From a bacterium UBA1459 (GTDB lineage: Bacteria > Pseudomonadota > Alphaproteobacteria > CAJXXZ01 > UBA1459): DNA of 11,937 nt. The translations under genes were made by a program, and so were the position numbers. The stretch lies in the NCBI GenBank assembly GCA_002325765.1, contig DCST01000011.1:36724-48660 (forward strand), written 5' to 3'. Shown here piece by piece: positions 5,999 to 11,885 of the stretch. The notes under the pieces are model-generated. The model made no database searches. It had not been told where the DNA came from and worked only from the letters and a program-made list of their open reading frames with translations. The number at the start of each line of letters is the position of its first letter. Position 1 is the first letter of the stretch.

Positions 5999-6834
5999 GC
6001 ATTCTTCCTCTTTCTTCTACTAATGATATTTACATTTCCAACTGTTCTGGTTCTAGTGCGTTTACCTTTAATAACATTACCATTAAAGTTAGAGAGTATT
6101 CTCTTACCAGGAGTATTACCTCCGTTGCGATGTGATACAGGATTTTTAGCAACTCCTCTGGTTTTTGGTGTTCTACCTCTCCAGCGATTATTACCAGCTT
6201 TACCTATTACTTCATTCATATGATCAGGATTTGATACTCTACCTATTGTTGCTCTACAATTAACAGACACTCTTCTTACTTCTTTTGAAGGTAATCTAAG
6301 TGTAGCATAACCATCTTCTTTATTAACTAAAGTAATACCCGTTCCTGCAGATCTACCAATTTTACCTCTACGACCTGGTTGCATTTCAACATTGTGTATA
6401 ATTTGACCAACATTAATATACTCTATTGGTAAAGTATTACCTGGTATTTGATCAGCATTTGTGCCAGAGCATACAGTATCTCCTACTTTTAAGTTATCTG
6501 GACATAAAATATAAGATAAAGTACCATCTTCATATTTTATTAGAGCTATAAATGCTGTACGACCTGGATCATACTCAATTCTTTGAACAACAGCATTCAT
6601 ATTATCCTTTTTTCTATGAAAATCAATGATACGTATTATTTTCTTATGTCCTCCTCCTCTACCTTGAGTAGTAATAACGCCTCTATTATTTCTTCCTGCA
6701 GTATTTTTACCTCTAATACATAAAGATGATATAGGACCTCCTTTCCATAAATCACGTTTATCTATAAGAGAAACACTTCTTCTACCTGGACTAGTAGGTT
6801 TAAATTTTCTTAATGTAGATTTTTTAAGACTCAT
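5995..6834 (-). CDS. rplB: 50S ribosomal protein L2, catalytic-side loop altered
   Basis: L2 is a core 23S-binding protein close to the peptidyl transferase centre. I chose the ATG at 6834 (279 residues), giving MSLKKSTLRKFKPTSPGRR as in the family. An in-frame ATG at 6855 would add seven residues. Conserved parts are FKPTSPGRR (11-19), GRNNRG, RGGGHKK (59-65), YDPGRTAFIAL, EMQPGRRGKIGRSAGT and GKAGNNRWRGR..KTRGVAKNP. The loop usually written NPVDHPHGGGEG reads NPVSHRNGGNTPG at about 231-243. The equivalent of E. coli His229 remains (residue 235), but the preceding Asp, the following PH and the GGGEG run are changed. It overlaps rplW by 11 bp. Confidence 0.97.
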   Translation of the reverse strand: MSLKKSTLRKFKPTSPGRRSVSLIDKRDLWKGGPISSLCIRGKNTAGRNNRGVITTQGRGGGHKKIIRIIDFHRKKDNMNAVVQRIEYDPGRTAFIALIKYEDGTLSYILCPDNLKVGDTVCSGTNADQIPGNTLPIEYINVGQIIHNVEMQPGRRGKIGRSAGTGITLVNKEDGYATLRLPSKEVRRVSVNCRATIGRVSNPDHMNEVIGKAGNNRWRGRTPKTRGVAKNPVSHRNGGNTPGKRILSNFNGNVIKGKRTRTRTVGNVNIISRRKRKNA

Positions 6835-7153
6835 CTTTAAATATTTCTCCCGCATTCTCTAAACTATCAACAGTTACATATACTTTTTTATATGCACTTT
6901 TTTTTACAGATTGTCTACCCTTAATCATTTTGGTTTTACCAGGAGTATTTACAACTCTTACTGAATACACCTTAACACTAAAAAGAGCTTCTATTGCTAA
7001 TCTTATTAGCTGTTTATTAGCCCATTTAGGAGTAATAAATGATATACAATTATTATTTAATTCCAAACTTGTGGTTTTTTCTGTAAGTATTGTTTTAGCA
7101 ATAATACTACAAAATACTGGATTATTTTTATCTTTAAATACTATTTTCTTCAT
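6824..7153 (-). CDS. rplW: 50S ribosomal protein L23
   Basis: L23 binds domain III of 23S rRNA at the tunnel exit and anchors trigger factor and SRP. The 109-residue product shows the L23 order. There is an early helix with IIAKTILTEKTTSLE (family: I..PiiTEKs), then the strand NCISFITPKWANKQLIRLAIEALFSVKVYSVRVVNTPGK (family: F.V...AnK.qIk.AvE.lF.VkV..VnTl...GK). A basic segment, IKGRQSVKKSAYKKVYVTV, closes it. The ATG is inside rplD (20-bp overlap, the longest in the array), with GGAG 6 nt upstream. Length and position are typical. Confidence 0.96.
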   Translation of the reverse strand: MKKIVFKDKNNPVFCSIIAKTILTEKTTSLELNNNCISFITPKWANKQLIRLAIEALFSVKVYSVRVVNTPGKTKMIKGRQSVKKSAYKKVYVTVDSLENAGEIFKDES

Positions 7154-7802
7154 AATCTACTCCATATTTTTTATTAATAGCTAATAATGCACTTAAACTT
7201 AAAATAATTTGTTTCTTTTTAAGTAAATCTACAAAATTCATTCCACATACAGGTAAAAAGTCTACATTTGGTATATTACGACCAGAATAGTACATATTTT
7301 CATCAAGTATATCGGATATAAATACAGATTTCGGTGCAATATTACAATTGTTTATAAATTGAACAAACTCTTTTGTATTTTTTGTATTAAAAGATAAATC
7401 ATCTATAAACAAGATAGCATTTTCTCTATATTTTGCTGATAACAAAACTGCCATACCTTTAGAAACTTTCTTTTTAGGCATAGTATAACTATAAGTAGAT
7501 CCATCTGGACCATGCACTACACCTCCACCTCTATGATGAGAAACACCTCTAGATCCCATACGAGCTCTACCACTTCTTTTTTGAGGTCTCATCTTTCTAT
7601 TACTATAAGATACTTCTCCTCTTGTTTTGGTTGATGCTGTAGTTTTGCCTCTTCTATTTGATATTGCCCATTCATAACATTCTTGTAATAAGATTTTATT
7701 AAATGGAACATCAAATATATCATTTGACAATTGTATAGATTTTACATTGTCTCCACTCTTGTTAAGAATGTTTGCTAATAAGATATTATGTTGTTCTTGC
7801 AT
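7134..7802 (-). CDS. rplD: 50S ribosomal protein L4
   Basis: L4 reaches into the exit tunnel with an extended loop. In E. coli it also represses its own operon through the S10 leader, a leader that is not present here. The 222-residue protein keeps the loop: TASTKTRGEVSYSNRKMRPQK (about 55-75), SGRARMGS (77-84) and RGGGVVHGPDGSTYSYTMPKKK (91-112). The family's KPWRQKGTGRAR reads MRPQKRSGRAR, so the tryptophan and one glycine are lost. The C-terminal globular domain has FIDDLSF and a LLAINKKYG helix. The start shares one base with the rplC stop (TAATG). Confidence 0.96.
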   Translation of the reverse strand: MQEQHNILLANILNKSGDNVKSIQLSNDIFDVPFNKILLQECYEWAISNRRGKTTASTKTRGEVSYSNRKMRPQKRSGRARMGSRGVSHHRGGGVVHGPDGSTYSYTMPKKKVSKGMAVLLSAKYRENAILFIDDLSFNTKNTKEFVQFINNCNIAPKSVFISDILDENMYYSGRNIPNVDFLPVCGMNFVDLLKKKQIILSLSALLAINKKYGVDYEENSI

Positions 7803-8416
7803 TATATACTCCTCTTAATAGCAGAAGAGACAGCTACTACTTGTTTTTTTGGACCTGGCACAGAACCAAATATCATTAAAACTTGTTTATCTCCCTCGAC
7901 TGTTATAACTTTTAATACTTTTAAGTTTTGTTGAGTAACCTGAGTTGCTCCTAAATGACCTGCCATTTTCTTTCCTTTACCGGTTTTACCAGGATCTTGT
8001 CTGCATCCAGTGGATCCTCCAGAACGATGAGAAAGGCTTGCACCGTGAGATGCTCTTCCTCCCTTAAAATTCCATCTTTTCATAACTCCAGCAAAACCTT
8101 TTCCTTTACTTTTAGCAGTAACATCAATAAATTCTCCTTCTTGAAATGGTATAGATATTTGACCTACATCTAATGTAGTGGATTTAATTTCTCCATGTGT
8201 TACTTCCTCTTTACCAATCTTGAAGAGTTCATCTTTTTGAGGCTTCTTCATTTTACGTTTAGTTTTGACATAAATGATTTTTTTATTATTATTTTGTAAT
8301 ACTTCTTGCTCTAATAAAGATAAAACAGTAACTGGTACAATTTTTTCGTTGTACAATATACTTGTCATACCTTCTTTTTGAAAGTAAATCTTACTTTTTT
8401 TCTCTTTTATCGACAT
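7802..8416 (-). CDS. rplC: 50S ribosomal protein L3, first gene of the array
   Basis: L3 starts 50S assembly, and its loop reaches toward the peptidyl transferase centre. The 204-residue product has EGMTSILYNEKIVPVTVL (15-32), KGKGFAGVMKRWNFKGG (104-120), ASHGASLSHRSGGSTGCRQDPGK (122-144) and GKGKKMAGHLGATQVTQQNLKVL (146-168). The combination STG.RQDPGK resembles alphaproteobacterial L3 rather than the gammaproteobacterial SIGQNQTPGK. The start ATG at 8416 has AGGAG at 8421-8425. The family's N-terminal GlyLeuIleGlyxKxGMT is replaced by KSKIYFQKEGMT. rpsJ, normally immediately upstream, is missing; a promoter and a short leader lie there instead. Confidence 0.96.
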   Translation of the reverse strand: MSIKEKKSKIYFQKEGMTSILYNEKIVPVTVLSLLEQEVLQNNNKKIIYVKTKRKMKKPQKDELFKIGKEEVTHGEIKSTTLDVGQISIPFQEGEFIDVTAKSKGKGFAGVMKRWNFKGGRASHGASLSHRSGGSTGCRQDPGKTGKGKKMAGHLGATQVTQQNLKVLKVITVEGDKQVLMIFGSVPGPKKQVVAVSSAIKRSI

Positions 8417-8420
8417 ATTT

Positions 8421-8467
8421 CTCCTAGAGCATAGCGCTATATTAATATATATACCATTGGCTCTTAT
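8421..8467 (-). promoter_or_regulatory. Short rplC leader with palindromes next to the RBS
   Basis: The predicted leader is about 50 nt. Near its 5' end AGAGC (8460-8464) can pair with GCTCT (8426-8430), which directly abuts the ribosome binding site AGGAG (8421-8425). Between them are two overlapping perfect palindromes, TATATTAATATA (8438-8449) and ATAGCGCTAT (8431-8440). The pairing is short (5 bp), so a regulatory role is only a guess. There is no sign of the long E. coli S10 leader used by L4. Confidence 0.3.
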
Positions 8468-8473
8468 GAAACA

Positions 8474-8502
8474 ATTATAACATATTTGTAAATATTTGTA
8501 AA
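8474..8502 (-). promoter_or_regulatory. Sigma70-type promoter of the ribosomal array
   Basis: On the minus strand TTTACA (8497-8502) is separated by exactly 17 bp from TATAAT (8474-8479), a near-consensus sigma70 promoter. Transcription would start near 8467, about 50 nt before the rplC ATG. It is the best promoter match in the window and sits in the only gap ahead of eighteen co-directional genes. A second TGTAAAT on the plus strand at 8487-8493 repeats the -35 region sequence at a 10-bp offset. Confidence 0.8.
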
Positions 8503-8519
8503 ATTAGGTAATTATTTTT

Positions 8520-9428
8520 TTATTGCTCAACTATAAACAATTTAATATTACCTATGATTAAATGTTCTATAGCTAAAAAAAAGTTTTCTTCATTAAAATC
8601 CTTTTCTTCTATTAGAGAAAAACCTGAGTATAAAGCATTATAGTACTGATGATTATCTTTTGAGTTTTTTAGTGGTATAAGTAGTGCTTTTTTTTGATAT
8701 AAGGTAAATGATCCAATTGCATTTGCTCCTGCTCTTGATATAATAAATTCTGCATTAGCTGTAATATCATTAATATTATCTTTAATCTCTAGATAATTTA
8801 CAAATTGTAATCTCATATTATAATCTGTAAATTTACTTGTATCTTTTACCTGTATAATAAAATTAAGATCATATTTTATTGCATATTTATTTACTAATGG
8901 AACAACATTTTTATCGAAAAAATCAGATCCTAATGATCCGGCATATACTACAGCATATTTAAATGTATGTGTCTTTTTTTTTATAGCACTAAATACAGGT
9001 AATCCAAAATAATTTTGTCTCTTACAATTTTTAATATAAAATGTAGATAGTAGCGTAAATCCAAAAAATATTGCAACTTTATTTGCTCTTCCCAATATAG
9101 CATTTTGCTCATGTACAAGCAACTTTTTTTTTGTAAATATACTGAGTAATCTTGCTGCTATTATAAATGGCAAACTTACATAACATCCAAATAATATTAT
9201 AGTTTCATATTTACCTAAATTAAATAAACTCCAAAAAAAACATTTTATAAAATGCCAAATATTATAAATACTACTATATCGAAAAGTAGAATAAGTATTA
9301 TCTCCTATTATAAATTTAGTTGCGCTGTCTTCAATTAATAAATCTCCATCATAGTATTTTTGTAAAACAATAGCAGGTAATACATGTCCTGCTGTTCCTC
9401 CTGTAATACAAATTGTGTTTTTACTCAT
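8520..9428 (-). CDS. murG: Divergent, short MurG-type glycosyltransferase
   Basis: MurG transfers GlcNAc from UDP-GlcNAc to lipid I on the cytoplasmic membrane face, making lipid II for peptidoglycan. I start at ATG 9428 (302 residues); an in-frame TTG lies two codons earlier. Family marks are GGTAGHVLPA (10-19), CYVSLP (82-87), HEQNAILGRANK (106-117), the glycine loop AGSLGS (163-168), SRAGA (231-235) and NHQYYNA (259-265). It is about 50 residues shorter than E. coli MurG (355), partly at the C-terminus. The arginine after GNPV is F in GLPVF, and the nucleotide-sugar glutamate (E. coli E269) aligns to S240. GT-B fold identity is clear, but activity is uncertain. There is no ribosome binding site, and it lies 13 bp after the upstream membrane protein gene. 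Confidence 0.85.
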   Translation of the reverse strand: MSKNTICITGGTAGHVLPAIVLQKYYDGDLLIEDSATKFIIGDNTYSTFRYSSIYNIWHFIKCFFWSLFNLGKYETIILFGCYVSLPFIIAARLLSIFTKKKLLVHEQNAILGRANKVAIFFGFTLLSTFYIKNCKRQNYFGLPVFSAIKKKTHTFKYAVVYAGSLGSDFFDKNVVPLVNKYAIKYDLNFIIQVKDTSKFTDYNMRLQFVNYLEIKDNINDITANAEFIISRAGANAIGSFTLYQKKALLIPLKNSKDNHQYYNALYSGFSLIEEKDFNEENFFLAIEHLIIGNIKLFIVEQ

Positions 9429-9441
9429 AATCAATAATAAA

Positions 9442-9933
9442 CTATATTACAAACTCTTCAATTCCACATTTTATAAAATATTTATCATGATTTTTACAAA
9501 TAGATGCTTTATCTATAATCATATTATTTTCATCTTTAAATAAATATGCTGAATATACACCACTCTGGCACGTTGAATGAGCATATAATAATAGATTTTC
9601 GTTTTTTTCTAACCAATATTCATATCCATTACTTTTTAGTATATATTGTTTATTATTTGCTACTATTTGTACTTTAGTATTATCTCCTATCAGTTTATTT
9701 TCATTTGTATTTTTAATACTATGTATTAATAAAATTACATATATCATACTTACAATAGATATAAGTGCTTTAATGATATTATTGTATGTAATTTTATTAC
9801 TAAAAATATTTATATATGATTCTTGGCATGCTGTTGTTTTTGATAGCAGATATAAAATACTTATCAATCCTAATAAAATAAATGATGTAATAATAAATGG
9901 TTTTGATTGCTTTGAAATTTGAAAATTTAACAT
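9442..9933 (-). CDS. Two-helix membrane protein of unknown function
   Basis: I do not recognise this 163-residue protein. Two hydrophobic segments, about residues 12-30 (FIITSFILLGLISILYLL) and 53-71 (IIKALISIVSMIYVILLI), predict an inner-membrane hairpin. Lysines around the first helix and after the second suggest both ends are cytoplasmic. The remaining 90 residues form a soluble, Asn/Lys-rich domain with several beta-like stretches (KQYILKSNGYEYWLEK, VYSAYLFKDENN). Four cysteines are present at 36, 122, 146 and 156. It is followed by murG after 13 bp, so the two may share a transcript. Open frame, length and distinct topology support a real gene. The start is the only ATG near the N-terminus and has no ribosome binding site. 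Confidence 0.7.
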   Translation of the reverse strand: MLNFQISKQSKPFIITSFILLGLISILYLLSKTTACQESYINIFSNKITYNNIIKALISIVSMIYVILLIHSIKNTNENKLIGDNTKVQIVANNKQYILKSNGYEYWLEKNENLLLYAHSTCQSGVYSAYLFKDENNMIIDKASICKNHDKYFIKCGIEEFVI

Positions 9934-10004
9934 ATCGTATTCTTATAAAATAATATTATAAATTTATTATTATTATATTTTTATACTTCTAAAGTTAATA
10001 TTTA

Positions 10005-10013
10005 TGTTAAAAT
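10005..10013 (+). promoter_or_regulatory. Extended -10 element before tRNA-Leu
   Basis: TGTTAAAAT (TG, one base, then TAAAAT) ends 9 bp before the tRNA-Leu 5' end. Both neighbours are on the opposite strand, so a plus-strand promoter must lie in the 89-bp gap at 9934-10022. The tRNA-Met gene has the same kind of element. No convincing -35 box accompanies it. The rest of the gap is plain AT-rich sequence that should also hold the minus-strand promoter of the membrane protein gene. Confidence 0.4.
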
Positions 10014-10022
10014 ATATTATAA

Positions 10023-10103
10023 GCAGATATGGCGAAATGGTAGACGCGCAAGATTTAGGTTCTTGTAATGAAAGTTGTGGGGGTTCAAGTCCCTCTATCT
10101 GCA
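10023..10103 (+). tRNA. tRNA-Leu (anticodon TAG)
   Basis: The acceptor stem GCAGATA (10023-10029) pairs fully with TATCTGC (10096-10102), with discriminator A at 10103 as expected for leucine. The anticodon stem CAAGA/TCTTG (10049-10053, 10061-10065) encloses loop TTTAGGT with anticodon TAG at 10056-10058. The T arm has GGGGG/CCCTC with loop TTCAAGT. A 13-nt extra arm (10066-10078) with AAT/GTT pairing marks a class II tRNA. It reads CUA and, by wobble, other CUN codons. No CCA is encoded, so the tail must be added by a CCA-adding enzyme. It is the only plus-strand gene in the interior and converges on smpB with 1 bp between them. Confidence 0.97.
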
Positions 10104-10104
10104 A

Positions 10105-10488
10105 TTAATCATGTCCCCTTCTTTGAACATCTCTTTGTTTAATTTTTTCTCTTAAATCATGTTGTTTAGATCTAGTACCTATACCAAGAGTTACTTTAAA
10201 TTTACCTCTTATATCATAAAAAGAAGTTGGTACAATTACACAGTTATTTTTAGAATATAAACCTATAATTCTTTTAATTTGATTTTTTCTAAGCAAACAT
10301 TTTACAGATTCTTCCGGTATTATATTTTTTAAAAAAATCTCTGATTGTTGTACATATCCATACATATTACCTAAAGATGGAGGATTTTTTCTAAGTTGTT
10401 TTACCATGTTACCTCTTAATACTAATCCCGCTTCAATCTCTATTTCAAAATCATATAAAAAATCTGCTTTTTTATTATTAACTTCCAT
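10105..10488 (-). CDS. smpB: SmpB, tmRNA-binding protein, shortened
   Basis: SmpB carries tmRNA into stalled ribosomes during trans-translation. I start at the ATG at 10488 (127 residues, MEVNNKKADF); a TTG at 10506 would add six residues but would lie inside the preceding gene. Marks are EIEAGLVLRG (17-26, family: E.tfEAGi.L.G), VKQLR, and the strongly conserved KQHDLREKIKQRD (108-120, family: KK.HDKRe..KeRe). Compared with E. coli (160 residues) it lacks about 12 residues in the central loop (the DPTRTRKLLL region) and the last 7-8 residues of the tail helix. The family's EVK is MVK. It follows the ATPase gene by 4 bp, so the two are likely co-translated. Identity is good; full activity is unproven. 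Confidence 0.87.
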   Translation of the reverse strand: MEVNNKKADFLYDFEIEIEAGLVLRGNMVKQLRKNPPSLGNMYGYVQQSEIFLKNIIPEESVKCLLRKNQIKRIIGLYSKNNCVIVPTSFYDIRGKFKVTLGIGTRSKQHDLREKIKQRDVQRRGHD

Positions 10489-10492
10489 AATA

Positions 10493-11308
10493 TTATATTG
10501 ACACAAATTGATACTGAAAATTATTACAATATACTATTGCACTTATGCATTCATTAATATATTTAGCTTTTAAGTCAGACAATCTTGTATACACGTGATC
10601 AGCAGATATTGCATGTAAAGTAGTAATTACGTTATGTCCTGTTAATGTTGCTCTAATTACAGCAGATGCACTAATTTCATCTCTAATTTCTCCTATACAA
10701 ATTAGATCAGGATTTTGTCTCAATGCAGATTTAATACCTTCATCGTAACCAATATTAGATACATCTGTTTGAGATACTGATGATATTGCATATTCTACAG
10801 GATCCTCTAATGTAATACAATTACCTTTAAATTTTGTTATGCAAGAATATAATAATGTTGTTTTTCCACTACAAGTACGACCAGCTATAATAACCAAACC
10901 TTTTTGATCAAGTATTTGAGAAACAATATGATTTGATAAAAATACATCATCTCTTAGAAATCTAAATGCACATCTCTCACCTGTATTTGTAGGATGTATA
11001 GATACTCTTAAAAAATATTTAATGTTTTGAGCTATAAATGGAATGCTAGTTGTTTGAGGTATTATATCTATAATATTTAATCTACAAGCTAATTTAATAA
11101 TCATTATCATTTTTAAATATTCATCCTTATTAACTTTTAAATGTATATTATTATAATAATTATATATTACAAAATTAATATGATTTATATTTGGTATAAG
11201 TATTATATCTGCAGCTTTTGATGTATAGAGTATACTAATTATTTTTAATAATAATTTATTGCTATATAAAAGTTTATTCTCAATTATACATAAAATTTTA
11301 TTATTCAT
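10493..11308 (-). CDS. Minimal GspE/PilB-family secretion ATPase
   Basis: These hexameric ATPases drive pilus or pseudopilus assembly on the cytoplasmic side of type IV pilus, type II secretion or competence machines. I start at ATG 11308 (271 residues); any upstream start would lie within tRNA-Met. The core is intact: LRVSIHPTNTGER (100-112), Walker A GRTCSGKTT (143-151), Asp box ITLEDPVEY (165-173), Walker B LICIGEIRDE (202-211) and His box TGHNVITTLHA (223-233). EDPVEY places it with GspE/PilB rather than VirB11. It lacks the N1 domain, the Cys4 zinc motif and the C-terminal helices (AQRLVR...C..C), ending soon after the His box. Full GspE or PilB is about 500-570 residues. The 8-bp spacing after tRNA-Met implies co-transcription. 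The partner system is unknown. Confidence 0.85.
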   Translation of the reverse strand: MNNKILCIIENKLLYSNKLLLKIISILYTSKAADIILIPNINHINFVIYNYYNNIHLKVNKDEYLKMIMIIKLACRLNIIDIIPQTTSIPFIAQNIKYFLRVSIHPTNTGERCAFRFLRDDVFLSNHIVSQILDQKGLVIIAGRTCSGKTTLLYSCITKFKGNCITLEDPVEYAISSVSQTDVSNIGYDEGIKSALRQNPDLICIGEIRDEISASAVIRATLTGHNVITTLHAISADHVYTRLSDLKAKYINECISAIVYCNNFQYQFVSI

Positions 11309-11316
11309 ATTTATTT

Positions 11317-11392
11317 TGGTGGCAAATGTGGGGATCGAACCCACGACCTACGGATTATGATCCCGCCGCTCTACCGACTGAGCTAACTTGCC
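11317..11392 (-). tRNA. tRNA-Met (anticodon CAT, elongator type)
   Basis: On the minus strand GGCAAGT (11386-11392) pairs with ATTTGCC (11321-11327, one G-U). The D arm is GCTCAGTCGGTAGAGC, and the anticodon loop ATCATAA carries CAT (11357-11359). The T loop is TTCGATC between GTGGG and CCCAC. ACCA is encoded at the 3' end (11317-11320). A fully paired acceptor stem starting at a G-C pair excludes initiator tRNA. The loop resembles the alphaproteobacterial elongator tRNA-Met. A lysidine-modified tRNA-Ile (CAT) is the alternative and less likely. Confidence 0.95.
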
Positions 11393-11402
11393 ATATATAA
11401 TA

Positions 11403-11411
11403 ATTATATCA
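11403..11411 (-). promoter_or_regulatory. Extended -10 promoter of tRNA-Met
   Basis: The minus-strand sequence TGATATAAT is a perfect extended -10 element (TG, one base, TATAAT) ending 10 bp before the tRNA 5' end. No clear -35 box is visible at the usual distance, as often with extended -10 promoters. It probably also drives the ATPase and smpB genes downstream of the tRNA. Confidence 0.55.
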
Positions 11412-11432
11412 TATTTTATCTTTTTTATATAT

Positions 11433-11852
11433 TTATTTTGATAAAGCTATTGCTACAGAAGTAGCTAAATTTAAACTTCTGCAATTAAAATGCATAGGTA
11501 TAGATACAAGTAAATTCATCTGAGCTGCAATATAGTTTTCTACACCATTACTTTCTCTACCAAAAATTAATAAATCATCTTTTTGATATTTAATGTTTGT
11601 ATATGATAACGAACTATGAGGTGTAAATAATATTTTTCTATAATTAAAATATTTATTCATAAAATCATTAAATGAATTATAAATTTCAATATCTGTTTTA
11701 TAATCCATTTTTACTCGTTTATATACTCTATCCTCAAGAGAAAATCCCATTGGTTCAATTAAGATAATACTTGTATTAAAACATGCTGCTAATCGAATAA
11801 TAGCTCCAACATTCATTGCTATTTCAGGTTCATATAATACTATTTTAGGCAT
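11433..11852 (-). CDS. trmL: tRNA (cytidine/uridine-34 2'-O)-methyltransferase, SPOUT family
   Basis: TrmL 2'-O-methylates the wobble nucleotide of certain tRNA-Leu species using S-adenosylmethionine, working as a dimer with a trefoil knot. The 139-residue product aligns over its whole length: LYEPEIAMNVGAIIRLAACF (6-25, family: LyePeIpqNtGniiRlca), LIEPMGF (31-37), DYKT (50-53), FGRESNGV (97-104) and IPMHFNCRSLNLATSVAIAL (118-137). The latter two form the SAM-binding knot. The RSLNLA and GRES forms resemble alphaproteobacterial members; E. coli has GPETRG and RSMNLS. It ends about 15 residues earlier than E. coli TrmL (157). It is divergently transcribed from the flavoprotein gene with only 33 bp between, and it lacks a ribosome binding site. 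Confidence 0.9.
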   Translation of the reverse strand: MPKIVLYEPEIAMNVGAIIRLAACFNTSIILIEPMGFSLEDRVYKRVKMDYKTDIEIYNSFNDFMNKYFNYRKILFTPHSSLSYTNIKYQKDDLLIFGRESNGVENYIAAQMNLLVSIPMHFNCRSLNLATSVAIALSK

Positions 11853-11885
11853 ATAATATTCTATATTTATAATATATTATTATGT

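Noticed and set aside
5924..6223. Plus-strand open frame of 99 codons across rpsS/rplB
   Set aside because: It lies antisense to two firmly identified ribosomal genes. Its Leu/Phe-rich composition is what the reverse of Lys-rich ribosomal codons gives.
6930..7184. Plus-strand open frame of 84 codons across rplW/rplD
   Set aside because: It is antisense to rplW and the end of rplD. Its apparent membrane-like sequence is a by-product of the opposite strand.
7955..8173. Plus-strand open frame of 72 codons within rplC
   Set aside because: It is antisense to a highly conserved part of L3 and has no ribosome binding site.
440..9933. Mitochondrial or alternative-code origin, suggested by AT richness and ribosomal gene order
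   Set aside because: murG, smpB, trmL and a complete S10-spc set are bacterial, and TGA ends rpsS, rplF and rplR, so code 11 applies.
10493..11308. VirB11-type type IV secretion ATPase
   Set aside because: The Asp box EDPVEY and the TLTGHNVITTLHA form belong to the GspE/PilB group, and no virB neighbours are present.
11309..11344. Upstream extension of the ATPase gene starting MGSIPTFA
   Set aside because: The extra codons fall inside the 3' half of tRNA-Met. The ATG at 11308 is the sensible start.
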